The position numbers and the translations under genes are program-made. Shown piece after piece: positions 12,512-24,644 of a stretch of 64,000 bases of DNA. The DNA lies in NCBI GenBank assembly GCA_004123355.1, contig SCHM01000004.1, forward strand, positions 5,979,017 to 6,043,016, given 5' to 3'. The notes under the pieces were generated by a model. It was not told where the DNA came from and ran no database searches. It was given only the letters and a program-made list of their open reading frames with translations. Position 1 is the first letter of the stretch, and each line of letters starts with the position of its first letter. Origin of the DNA: Amphirosellinia nigrospora (Eukaryota; Ascomycota; Sordariomycetes; Xylariales; Xylariaceae).

Positions 12512-15500
12512 TGTAAAAGTTATAGCTTTAAAGCCAAGAAATATTATTTATTAACTATAATAAAAAAAAAGAAATTTATGCGCATTAACATATATAGAAA
12601 GGTTGCTATATAATAGCTTTAGTTCGGGGCTAAAGCTATAACCTAAGTTATAAGCTTATTAGCTTAGCTAACTTATAATATTTTTTTTATTTATTTATTT
12701 ATAAGCGTAAATATAATTAATAAAACGTAAAAAATAATTTTTATTATTAAGCTTTATTTAATAATATATTATTATTTTATATTATTTGTTTATTAATATT
12801 GTTGTTTTATTGTTTTCGTTTAATTATATAAAAAAAAAGGTTTTTTTTTTTAGTTTTTTTTTTTTTTTTTTTTTTTAACTTATTATTTTCGTAAGTTTTA
12901 TTATTTTTAAATATTTAACTTATAATTAAAATATAAGCTATTTTTTATTTACGTTAAAGCAATAAAAATTATTTATTTTTAATATATTTTAAAGCAAATA
13001 TATATTTTAAATTAATATAACTATTAATTAGTTATTTATTAGTTATTTTTGTTTTATTTTTATTTTATTTTTATTTTATTTTAAAAAAAAACTAATTATT
13101 ATAAGCTTAAATAGTTTTTTTTTAGCTTATAAGCTGTTTATTTATTTATTTAATAAAGCTTAAGATTTTTTATATATAAAATAGTTATTTAGCTATTTTT
13201 TATTTATTTAATATTTATTTATAATAATATATAATATATTTTTATTTAGTTAAAGATTTTTAAGCTTTTTATATTAACGCTAAAAATAAATAATAGTTTA
13301 TTTAATATTTTTTAATTATTTTTAAGCTTTATTTTTTTAAAGCTGTTTTTTTTTACTAACGTGCTATTAAATATTAATAAACGTTATAACGTTTATTAGC
13401 CCGGATAAAAAGTTAAAATATATATATTTTTATAAATATTTTATATTTATTTTTATTTTTTACTATTAATAAAGTTTTATAGCTTTTTATATTATTAATA
13501 TAATTAAAACTTTTAATAAATTATATAACGTTATATATAGTTATATAATAAAAATATAAATAAATATATAATATTATATTAGTTTAATATTTATTAATTT
13601 TTATTTAAATATTATTACGATTTAAAAAGCTATTAGCGCGTTTATATATAAATTATAAGTTTTTATAGCTTTAAAGTTATTTTTTTTTTATTAATAAATA
13701 GTTTAAGCGCTAAAAAAAACTTTTAGTTTTATATTTAATATTTTTTATAAAAATAATAGCTTAATATTTATAAATAAATAGCTTATTATAAACTAAAAAA
13801 TAAATAAATATTTATAAGCTATTAATAATATTTTTTATTTTATTAAATATATATTAAAAATATATTTTTTTTTGTTTAAAAGCGTTAAATTTTTTTAAAT
13901 AAACTATTTTTAAGCTTATTTTTTTAATTAAAATTTCCGCTTAATAAAAAAGCAATATAAAAGTACTTTTAAATTATATAATTATAACGTTAGTTATAGC
14001 GCTTTTATTAATAATAATAACGTTATAATAAAAATATTAATAAAAATTAATTAATAGTTTTATTTTATTTTATGTAAATTTATTATAGCTTTTTATTTGC
14101 TTTTTAATAAAATAGTTTAAGCTTTTTATAGTTTAAACTTTAGCTAATATAGCTATTTTTTTTTACGAACTATTTGTTTTTTTTTTGCTTTTAAATAAAA
14201 TAAACTAATTTATTATTAATTAAAAAGAAAATAAATAAAAATAAATAAAAAAAATAAATAATATATTTTATATAATTTATTATATAATATTTAGCTAATA
14301 AATTATTATTTAGTTATTTTTTAGTTATTTTTTAAATGTTTTTTAAAAATATATTTTAAAAATATTTTTATTTTATTATTTAATAGCGCGGGCTTTTTTT
14401 TTTTACTATTAGCTTAGTATATTTATTTATAGTTTTATAATAACGTTTAAATAGTTTTAACGTTTTTATTTTTTTAAAGTTATAAATTAGTTTTTATATA
14501 AGTTATTAATAATTTTTTTATTTATTAGGATTTATTAATAAATTAAGCTTTTTTTGTTTTTTTATGTTTATTTTTTGCTTAAAATATTTTTTATTTAATA
14601 TTTATTTTATTTAAATATTATTACTAAAAATTAAACGTTTAAGTTTAATTATAAAAATAAAAAATTAATAATAGTTTATATAATAAATTAATATAAAAAT
14701 AAAAATATATTTTTTTAAAAATATTAAACTTATTATATATAAACTAATAATTTTAATAATTTTATATTTAAAATATAATTAAGCTAATTTTTAAAAAAGC
14801 TAGTTTATAATAATATTTTTTAAATTTAGCTATATTTAGTTATTTATTTTATAATGTTCGGCGGAAAATTATTTAATATTAGCTATTTTTTTATTTTTTA
14901 TATATATTATTATTATTGCTTAAACGAACTATTAAATATTTTATAATTTTTAAATAAAAGCTTTTATTAAAACTTTTAGCTTATAAATAAATATATAAAT
15001 ATTTTATTTATTTTATAAGTTTAATATAATATTTATATATAAAAAAAAAATTTAGCTTTATAATTAATAAATTTTTATTATTAATTATAAATATTATTTT
15101 TAAAAGTAAATTTTTTTAATCGAATTATATATAAGCTATAAAAATATAAAAATAAATTAATATTTTTTAGTTTGTTTATTTTATTATTTTATTAGTTTTT
15201 AAATAATAAACTATATTTAGTTTTTATTTAATATTAATTAATTTATATAATTATTATTAAAGCTTTTTATTTAGTTTAATTTTTAATTATTTATAATATT
15301 TTTAAAAAATCCGTAAAAACGTTAAAAATAATTAATAAACTATTCGGTATATATTTTATATTTATTAAGTTTATTATTTTATTATAATTATTTTATTTAG
15401 TTTATTATAATAATTATTATAAAAAATAAATTATTTTATTTTTTATTAATAAATTTATTATAAAATTTATTAATAGTTTATTTTAAAACTATTTTAATAT

Positions 15501-18500
15501 TAATAAAAGCTTAAAAAGTTTTTGTTTTTTATATTTTTAAATATTTTTTTTATTATATATATTATAATTATTAATAAAATAGCGTATTATTTAATATATT
15601 TCCGGTTAAAAATAATTTTTAATAAAATAGCTAAAATATTATTATATTTTAAATAATTAATTAATATATAAATAAATAATTTTAAATTAAACTAGTTTAA
15701 AATAGTTTTTATTTTAATATTTATATTTAGTTTTAATATTTAAATAAGTTATTAGTTTTAATTTTATATTTAAATATTAATATATTAAAAAGTTTTTTTT
15801 AATTTTAAAATTTATAAGGAATTTTTTTTTATTTTTATAGCTTTTATAGCTAGTTAATAGTTTAAATATTATTTTATAATTATATTTTATTTTATTATAA
15901 GTTTTTATTTATAAAAACGTTTTATTTTATAAAGATTTTTTTATTTATTAGTTTATAGTTACTATATATATTATTTTTAGTTTTTTTTTTTATTTTTTTT
16001 TTTTAAAAATTAAAATTTTCGGCTAAAAAATTATTCGTTAGTTTTAAAAAATAAGTTTTATTTTTATTTAAAAAAACGTTTAATTATTATTATTTTTTTA
16101 GTTTATAAAATAACATAAACTTAAAATTTATAAAAAAAATTTATCGAATTTATTATTTAAAAATTTTTTAATTATTATAAAATATTTTAAATTTTTATAG
16201 TTTAATAAAATTAAAAACGTTTTTTTTAAGCTTTAAAGTTCGATATTTTATATTTTTAAACAATTTATTATTATTAATAGTTTTTTATTATATATTTTAT
16301 AGTTAATTTTATAAATAAAAAGTTTTTAAAAAAAATAAATTATTAAATAAAAAAGTTTTTATTTATTATATTAAAATAAATAATTTTTATAAGCTATTTT
16401 TAAATAATTAGCTTTTATAATTATAAGCTTATTTAAGTTAAATTAAATAAAAACTAGTTTTAATATAAAAAAACTTTTAACTTTTTAAAAATTATTTTTT
16501 TTATTTTTTTTAATAAAAAAGATTTTTTTTTTATAAATAAAATAAATAATATAATAATATTTAAATATTAAAAAAATTATTAATAAAAGTTTATAAATTT
16601 TAAAAAACTTTTTATATTTTTAAACGATTTAAAAGTTTTTATTTTTAAATAGTTTTTATTTTTTTAAAGTTTATATATATTTTAACGTTTATTTTAATAA
16701 TAAACTTAAAATATTTAGTTTTTATTACTTTAAATTTATATTTATTAATATTAAAATATAATTTTATAGCTTTTAAAATATTTAATATTTGTTTTATTTT
16801 TTTATATAGTTTTTTTTTAATTTATTAAATTATATTAAAACGTTATTTATATACGCAAATATAAATATATTTAAATATTAGCGTAAAATTAAATTTATAT
16901 AGCGTTAAAATATAGCTAAAGCTTTTAATAGCTTAAAAAAAATAACTAACTATTCGAAAAATCTAAACTAAATATAAAATATTTTTTATTTATTTTTTTT
17001 TTTAATATAAAGCTTATAAAAATAGCTTTATATTTAGCTTAATAAATTAATATATTTAATAAGTTTATTAACGTTTTTAAAATTAAAAAAAAAAAATATT
17101 TATTTGCTTATATTATAACGTTAAATATTTAATAATTAATATAAAAATATAATTTTTTTTTAGTTTTTTTATAAATAATATTAAAGCTTTTATTAATAAA
17201 CTATTAATATAAATATAGCTTTTATTAAATAGTTTTATAAATATTTTTATAATATTAATAGTTTATTTTTAATATATTATATAATAACTTTTATAAAACT
17301 AAAAGTTTTTATTTTTGTTATTTTATATAATAAAGATTTTATAATTTATTTTTTTATAATATAAAAAATTTTTTTTTTTTTTTTATTAAATAGTTTTATT
17401 TAAAGTTTAAACTTTTTTAGTAATTATATTTTATTTTCGTTATATTTTTTAACGTAAGCGTTTTTATAATATTTATTAATATAATTATAAATAAATATAT
17501 TTATTATTTTAAAATATTTTAATTTTTTAATTTTTATTTTAAAAATTATTATATTAAATTATTTAATTTTTATATTTATTATAGCTATTAGGTTTTTAAT
17601 ATATAATTTAACTTTTATATTTTAAAATAGCCGGTTTTTTTATATTAATTATATATTTATAAACTATATATATTTTTTAATTTTTTATTTATAGCTTTTT
17701 TAAAATTAAATTATATTATAAATAGTTTATTATATATATTAATATTTATTATTAAAAACTATTTATATTAGTTTTTACGTAAGTTATTTTATTAATAATT
17801 TTTTATTTTATTATTATTTTTATAGTTTTTTTAATATAATATTATATAATAAATATAAACGTTAAACTAATAAACTATTTATAATAGCTATATATTTATA
17901 ACTTTAATTTATTAATATTTTAATTAATATTTTATTATAAATAAAGTTTATAATAAAAAATATACTATTTATATATTATTTTAGTTTAGTTTTTAAGTTT
18001 ATAAAAATTAAATTTTTTATATATTTTTATTTATCTAAAAATAAAAATTATTTATTTTTAATTTTTTAAAATTTATTAATAAGTTTTAGTATCTATTATT
18101 ACGTTTATAGTTTTTATTTTATTATTATATTTATTAATATAAAAAATATTTACTAATAAAATAGTTTATTTTTTTATATTTAAAATATTATTTATTAGTT
18201 TTTTATTTTTTAGTTTAATATTTAATATTTAATAAGTTTAAAGCTTATAATAAGCTAAAATAGCGCTAATAGTTCCGATTTTTATTATAATTATATTATT
18301 TTTAGCATTTATAGTAAAAGTAAAAATTAATAAATAAATAATAATTATTGTTTTTTTTTTGCTATTTTTTATATTAGTTTTAACGTAATAGCTTTAGTTT
18401 TTAAAGCGGCTAATTATAGCTATAATTTTATTAATTTATTTATTATAATTTTTAAAAAAGTTATTTTAAAAATTAAAATAAAAATAAACTATTTATTTAA

Positions 18501-19498
18501 TATTTTTTTTAGTATAACTAGCTTAGCTTTATTAGTTTATAACGTATTATTTATATTTAATATAATATTATTTTTATTTTAAAAAAAATTTAAAAAATAG
18601 TTTTTTATTTTTATATAAATAAAAATAGTTTTAAAATAGCTTTTCGTAAATAATTAACGTTAAATAATAGTTATAAAAAAACTATATAAATTTTATAAAG
18701 TTATAAATTTAAAAGCGTTTATTAATAATAAAAAATAACGTAGTTATAGCTTTAATAATATTTTTAAACTATTTATTAATTTAATAAAACTTATTACGGT
18801 TATTTTTTATAAATTTAATATTTCGGTCGAGTTTTTATTTTATAGCTATTTTTTACGCAAAAAATTTCGTATAAATATTTATAAACTTATTTAGCTAAAA
18901 TAAAAATTTATATTTCGATTTATTAAAAAAATTAGCTATTTTTATAAAATTTTTTATTTATAACTATTTTGCTATAAAAATAATAATACTAGCGTTAAAT
19001 ATTAAAATATAAAAATAAAAATAATATTATAATATATTTATTTATTTTTTATAGCTATTATATATAATTTAACGTTTAAATTTTATTAATTATTAAAAAG
19101 TTTAAATTTATTCGGAAAAAATTAATACTATTTAATTAATAATAACTATTATTTTTATAGCTTTTATTAAAAGCTATTTAATAAAATTTAAATTATATCG
19201 TTTAAGCTTTAAATTATTATAAAAAGTTTCGCAAAAAACTTTTTATTATTTATATATTTATTAGTTTTTATTATTATATAACTAATAAACTATATATTTG
19301 CTATTTAAAAGTAAAATAATCGTAATTAATATATAAAAAGTTATAGCTTTAAAGCTAAAAAATATTGTTTATTAATTATAATAAAAAAAAAAATTTATAT
19401 ACGCTAACATATATAAAAAGCTGCTATATAGTGGTTTTAGCTTAAGGCCGAAGTTATAACCTAAGTTATAAGCTTACTAGCTTGGCTAACTTATAATA
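12512..19498 (-). mobile_element. Element D: 7.0-kb LTR retrotransposon fossil nested in A
   Basis: LTRs of about 168 bp: 12,512-12,680 and 19,332-19,498. They share GTTATAGCTTTAAAGC near one end and GCTAACTTATAATA at the other. The flanks are a perfect 5-bp repeat attta (12,507-12,511 and 19,499-19,503). The interior is T-rich on the plus strand, opposite to A, and a purine run abuts the 12.68-kb LTR when read on the minus strand, so the element is read on the minus strand. Interior heavily RIP-mutated and multiply broken; superfamily not determined. Confidence 0.75.
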
Positions 19499-19617
19499 AT
19501 TTATTATAAATAAAAAATAATTATTAAAATATAAAAAATTAAATTATTAAAAAGCTTTTTTAAATATTATAATTTTAAGTTTAAATATTAAATAAAAAAA
19601 AATAATATTAATTTATA

Positions 19618-19905
19618 AAAAAATATTTTTATAAAAGCTTACGATTTATTATTTATTTAATTATAAATATTAATATTAATAAAAGTTTTAAATAAAACGA
19701 AAAAAAAAATATTTTTATAAAAGTTTATTATTTATTATTTATCCGATCGTAAATATTAAATATTAATAAAAGCTTTAAATAAAATAAAAAAAAATACTTT
19801 TATAAAAGCTTATTATTTGTTATTTATTTAATTATAAATATTAAATATTAATAAAAGCTTTAAACGAAATAAAAAAAAAATATTTTTATAAAAGCTTATA
19901 AACTA
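19618..19905. repeat. Tandem repeat, period about 86 bp, in element A's interior
   Basis: The word ATATTTTTATAAAAG (one copy ATACTTTT...) recurs near 19,623, 19,709, 19,794 and 19,880, each followed by a similar AT-rich unit and a run of A. That is a little over three copies. RIP has hit the copies differently. It starts about 115 bp from the right end of element D. Confidence 0.6.
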
Positions 19906-20499
19906 AATAAAAAAGAATTTTTTAAATTAATAATATATTATTTTAAAGCTTATTTATAAAAACTATTATTTTAAAAAAAACGTATATATTATTAAAATTT
20001 GCTTTTATTTTTAAAATAATATAAAAAGTTTAATTCGTATTTATTAAAAAATTATTTAAGCAAACAAAATATATTTATTTATAAAGCTATTAAAAAATAA
20101 AAACTTAAAAAAAAATACTTAAAAGCTTAACTTTAAATAAACTAGTTTTTAATTATATATAAATATATATATATAAATTCGATAAATATAAATATTATAA
20201 TAAATATAAAGCCCGGCTAATAATATATAAAAATTAAAAACTAAGTTATAATAAAAAAAATATTTATATAAATATTTTAATAAAAAATTGTTTAAAACTT
20301 TAATAATAATTACTATTAAATTTAATTTCGAATTTAAATAATATAATATTATAAATATTTTTATTAACGTAAAACTTATTAAAAAGTTTATATATATATA
20401 CTTTTTAGCTATAAAAAATAAATATTATAATTAAACTATTATTAATATATAGATCTAATACTTAATTAACCTAATAATAAATTATATAATTATTAGTGC

Positions 20500-20622
20500 T
20501 TAAGTAGCTATATAGCATAATAGCACGTAGTTTTATATATGCGTTAAATATTGCGTAGCATGCGTAAAAAAAGCTTTTTTTACGCAAAATAAAAAAAATA
20601 TTAAGCTATTATAGCTACTTAA
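20500..20622. repeat. Inverted-repeat (MITE-like) unit with a 26-bp perfect palindrome at its centre
   Basis: TTAAGTAGCTATA near 20,500 is repeated inverted as TATAGCTACTTAA ending at 20,622. Inside, 20,561-20,586 is a perfect palindrome: TGCGT, seven A, GC, seven T, ACGCA. This patch keeps more C and G than its surroundings. No clear target duplication was seen. It could be a small DNA transposon or a non-coding hairpin of element A. Confidence 0.4.
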
Positions 20623-21258
20623 ACAAATTTTTAATATTTAATAAAAAATAGCTTATTTAATTTATAATTAAAAGATTAAAAATATATAATATATAAATAT
20701 ATTAATTAAGTTATTTAATTTAATATTATTTTTTAATATTAATATTATTTTTATATAATAGTTAGTATTTTTACGATTAATTAATTTTTAAAACGTTTAA
20801 TTAGTATATTTTAACTATTTTTAGTTATTAATTTAAATTAATAAATATTAACTAAAAAAAAGTTAAAAAAAGTTATTATAAATTTAAAAATTAAAATAAT
20901 AAAATATTAATATTTATTTAATAAAATAATTAATTAATAAATTAACGCTTAATAATAACTAAAAGTAATAAATATAATTTTAAAATATATGAAAGTAAGC
21001 TATATTAAAAAAAAAAAAATATAATAAAGTTATTAAAAATTTTAAAAAAAAAATCAAGAAATAATTTATTAATTATAAATATAAAATAAAGCTTATAAAA
21101 AATAAGTTTAACGAAATTATTAATAATTTAAAAAAATTAAATAAATTAAATAAAAAGTTAATTTTAGTTAATTTAATTAATTTAGTTAATTAAGTTAATA
21201 GTAAGCTTTATTAAAAATAATATAATATAAGTTTATATTAAGTAATAAAAAAAAAAGC

Positions 21259-21388
21259 AGGTATTAAGTAAAGCTTTTACTAGAAAAAAAACTTACCTAG
21301 TTTTTAGCTTTTTATTTAATCTATAAGACTAAACTTTATTTATTAATAAAGTAAGCTTTACTTTATAATAAGACCTTTTATAAAGGTC
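21259..21388. repeat. Second inverted-repeat unit with low RIP
   Basis: AGGTATTAAGTAAAGC near 21,259 is mirrored by GCTTTACTTTATAATAAGACCT ending at 21,376 (AAGTAAAGC and AGGT shared). A near-palindrome, GACCTTTTATAAAGGTC, follows at once. The patch stands out because ACC, CACC and GGTC survive in RIP-mutated DNA. It may be a MITE-like insertion; no duplication was confirmed. Confidence 0.3.
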
Positions 21389-22804
21389 ACCCCCCTTGTT
21401 AAAGTGTAGTAGTTAATTTAGCTAATAAAAATATATTTAAAATATTTAATAATAAATAATATTATTAAAAAATAATTAAAAAGTATTAAGCTTTTTAAAT
21501 AAAGTAATAAAAAAATAAATAAGTTTTTTAAAAAGTTTAAATCGATCGATTTTAAAAAAAAAAAAACCGAAGCGTAATTTATTAAAAAAAAGTTTAAAAG
21601 TAAAAAAAAAAAAAAATTACTTTTATTTTAAATTTAAACCTAAATTTATTAAATTTATTATTATTATTATTAAATTTAAAAAAATTTAATAATATTTATA
21701 TTAAATATAAATATTTATTTATAAAAAAATTTAAAAAGTTTTATTTATAAATAAAGTTATAAATTTATAAGCTTTAATAGCTAAGCTTTATTACTAGCTA
21801 TAGCACCCGTAATTTTTACTTATAATAATTATTACTTATAATAAATATATAACTATTATTTGCAATAAATATAGTTATAATAAATAAAAGCAAGTATTAA
21901 TAAAATATAGCTATTTTATGCGAATATTTAAGCAGCTATTTATACTATAAATTTAAACTTTTTTTTTTTTTTATTTTATTTATAAATTTTATATATAATA
22001 TATTATATATACTAAAGCTTTATTTTTTAAATATATAAAGCGTAACTATTTATAAATTATTTAAAATATTATAAAATATTAAAACTATTTTTATAATATT
22101 TTTTAATTAAACTAAACGATTAATTTAACCTAAAAATATTAAAATATTTTTTAAAAAAAAACTAAATAATAAATATATATAACTATATATATTAAAACTT
22201 TTATTAATATTTCGGACTTATTTATTTCAAATATTTAAAATAATAAACTTTTTATAATAAAACTTTATGCTACGCGTAGGTAAGGGGACCTAGTGCCCCT
22301 AGGGCACTGGGGTCACCCTGTGGCTGTACGTGGCTGTGACCAGTGGCTGTGGCACACCCCACCCAGGGGTGGGTCACGTGGCCACCCCACCTACGTGGGG
22401 TAGGTCACCTGACTACTGGCTATAGCCCACGTATATAAGGTGGGTGTGGTGGCCGCGGGCTACTACTACTACCTTTATAACACCACTAGACTTATAGATA
22501 CTATAATATATACACTCTTACCCCAGGCTACTTGTATTAAATAGTGCGGTAAGCTAGGTCCATCGCACGGCGACGTAAAATAAACGCGAGCAGCGCCCCC
22601 TTTTTAAGTCTTTTTTTCGAAGCGGCAAATACGCCGTTGTTTAATTACTATCGACGCTCCGGATACACCGTTCTTAATACTTTCGCCGGAGCCAATCACG
22701 TTCTCCTAGCATTTAAACGCCGTACGAAGCTACATTTATACCGTTTTTAATACTCTTATTTACAGCCGAATATGCTTTAAAAGCAACGCTGTTAACGCTC
22801 CGTT

Positions 22805-22923
22805 TAGCTATATACGACCGATCTGGAATTTTGCGTATAAGCTAAACGCCGCCGACGTTCTATTCATTTAAGCCTACGTTAACTAGCTATATACGACCGA
22901 TCCGGTATTTTGCATACAAGCTA
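22805..22923. repeat. Duplicated 40-bp word inside element F
   Basis: TAGCTATATACGACCGAT... at 22,805-22,844 recurs at 22,884-22,923 with a few changes, 79 bp apart. Non-coding. Confidence 0.7.
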
Positions 22924-22941
22924 GACTGTAGGATCTAAAAT

Positions 22942-23250
22942 ATAGACCTCGAAACGCAGACTTTGACCTATGTAGACCTCGAAACGTAGACCTTGACTTT
23001 TGTAGACCTCGAAACGTAGTAGACCTAGATATATAGACCTAGATACGCAGACCTACGCAAACTCCGACCTACGTAGACCTCAACCTGCGTCAACTTGCGT
23101 AGATTTATATAGACCTACACTTACACAAACCCCTATAAATCTACAGACCCTTTTATAGATACCCTACAGGTCTACAAACCCTTTATAGGTTTATAGACCC
23201 CTGTAGATCTATAGACCCCCTATAGACCCCCGTAGACCTACGTAGACCTG
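22942..23250. repeat. TAGACCT-based degenerate tandem array inside element F
   Basis: About 15 occurrences of the heptamer TAGACC(T/C) or CAGACC(T/C). The first two units are 30 bp long (TAGACCTCGAAACG plus spacer) and then break down into shorter, C-rich steps. No coding potential was seen. A short GGCTAG/GGGCTA array follows at about 23,290-23,340. Confidence 0.7.
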
Positions 23251-24644
23251 GGTGGAGGAAAGTGGTATTGGCAATATAGGTGGATTTGTGGCTAGTGCTT
23301 GTGGCTAGGGTGTGTGGCTAGGCTAGGGCTAGGCTAGGGCTATTGAGGTTAATAGGATTTTTGTATGTGTGTGGCATTTGTTACGCGTAGGTAAGGGACC
23401 CAGTGCCCCTAGGGCACTGGGGTCACCCTGTGGCTGTACGTGGCTGTGACCAGTGGCTGTGGCACACCCCACCCAGGGGTGGGTCACGTGGCCACCCCAC
23501 CTACGTGGGGTAGGTCACCTGACCACTGGCTACAGCCCACGTATATAAGGTGGGTGTGGTGGCCGCGGGCCACCACTACTACTTTTACAACACCACTAGA
23601 CTTATAGATACCATAATATATATACTCCTACCCTAGGCTACTTATGTTACTTTAATAAATAATAAAAAATATATTTATTTTAGCTTTTTTAACTATAAAA
23701 AACTATAATAATAAGCTATAAAACTAATTATTTTTAATTAATTTAATATAATAGTTTTATAATATTATTAATAACTATATATTTAAAAAATAAAAATTTA
23801 ATATAAACGTTATTAGTTTTAATTAAATAGTTTAATATTTAATTAATAATTATATAAAATTATAAATAAAAAACGCTAAGCTTAATTTTTATTTTAAACT
23901 AATAATATATTATAATAAAATAATTTAGTTTAGCTTTAATAAAAATATAAACTAAACTAATATAAATAATATATATAAAAACTTTATTATTATTTTTAAA
24001 AAATAAAAATATATATTTTTTAATAATAATTTATTATTATTTTATTATTAATTTATATATATTTACTAAAAAATTAAAAAATAAAATAAAGTTTTATTTA
24101 ACTAAATAAAAATAAAATAAAATTATTATTTTTTATAATAAAATATATATTATATTAATATATATTATTAATATTTTTAATTTATAATTAAAAATAATTT
24201 TAATTAATAATAAACTAATTAATAAACTATTAATTAATTATTAAATAAACTATAAAAATAATTAAATAATATAACTACGCTTAAAATAACTTAAATATTT
24301 CGAACTAATAAATAATTAATTTATTAAATTATTATAAAATAACTTTTATTTTATTAAACAATAAAAAAATAATTAATATATAATTAAAATATTAATATTT
24401 ATTTTTATAATAATATAATTAAAAATAAACTTAAATTTAAAATATAAATTCGAACTATATAAAATTATTTAAATTTAACGCTAATTAGTTTTATAATAAT
24501 ATAGTTAAAAAATTAATATTAAAACTTATATTAAAAACTATATAGCTAATAATTTTTTTTTATTTTTTATTTAATTATTTTAATATATTTATTAATTTAA
24601 AAACTATTTTAAAATATTTTAAAAAAATCTATATTAATATTAAC

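Larger units (their letters stand above)
22268..23649 (+). mobile_element. Element F: 1.4-kb non-autonomous LTR element (TRIM-like), little RIP, nested in B
   Basis: Direct repeats of about 271 bp, 22,268-22,539 and 23,379-23,649, start TGYTACGCGTAGG and are about 95% alike. Nearly all differences are C/T. A perfect 5-bp repeat cttta flanks the unit (22,263-22,267 and 23,650-23,654). The repeats are GC-rich with hairpin-prone blocks (AGTGCCCCTAGGGCACT; CCACCCAGGGGTGGG) and a TATATAAGG box. The 839-bp interior has no coding frame; it holds a duplicated 40-mer and a TAGACCT tandem array. The low RIP load makes it one of the youngest arrivals. The repeats do not end in the usual inverted TG/CA, so another class with terminal direct repeats remains possible. 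Confidence 0.75.

Noticed and set aside
22942-23250. CRISPR array
   Set aside because: Repeat spacing is irregular and short, spacers are degenerate repeats, and the host is a fungus.
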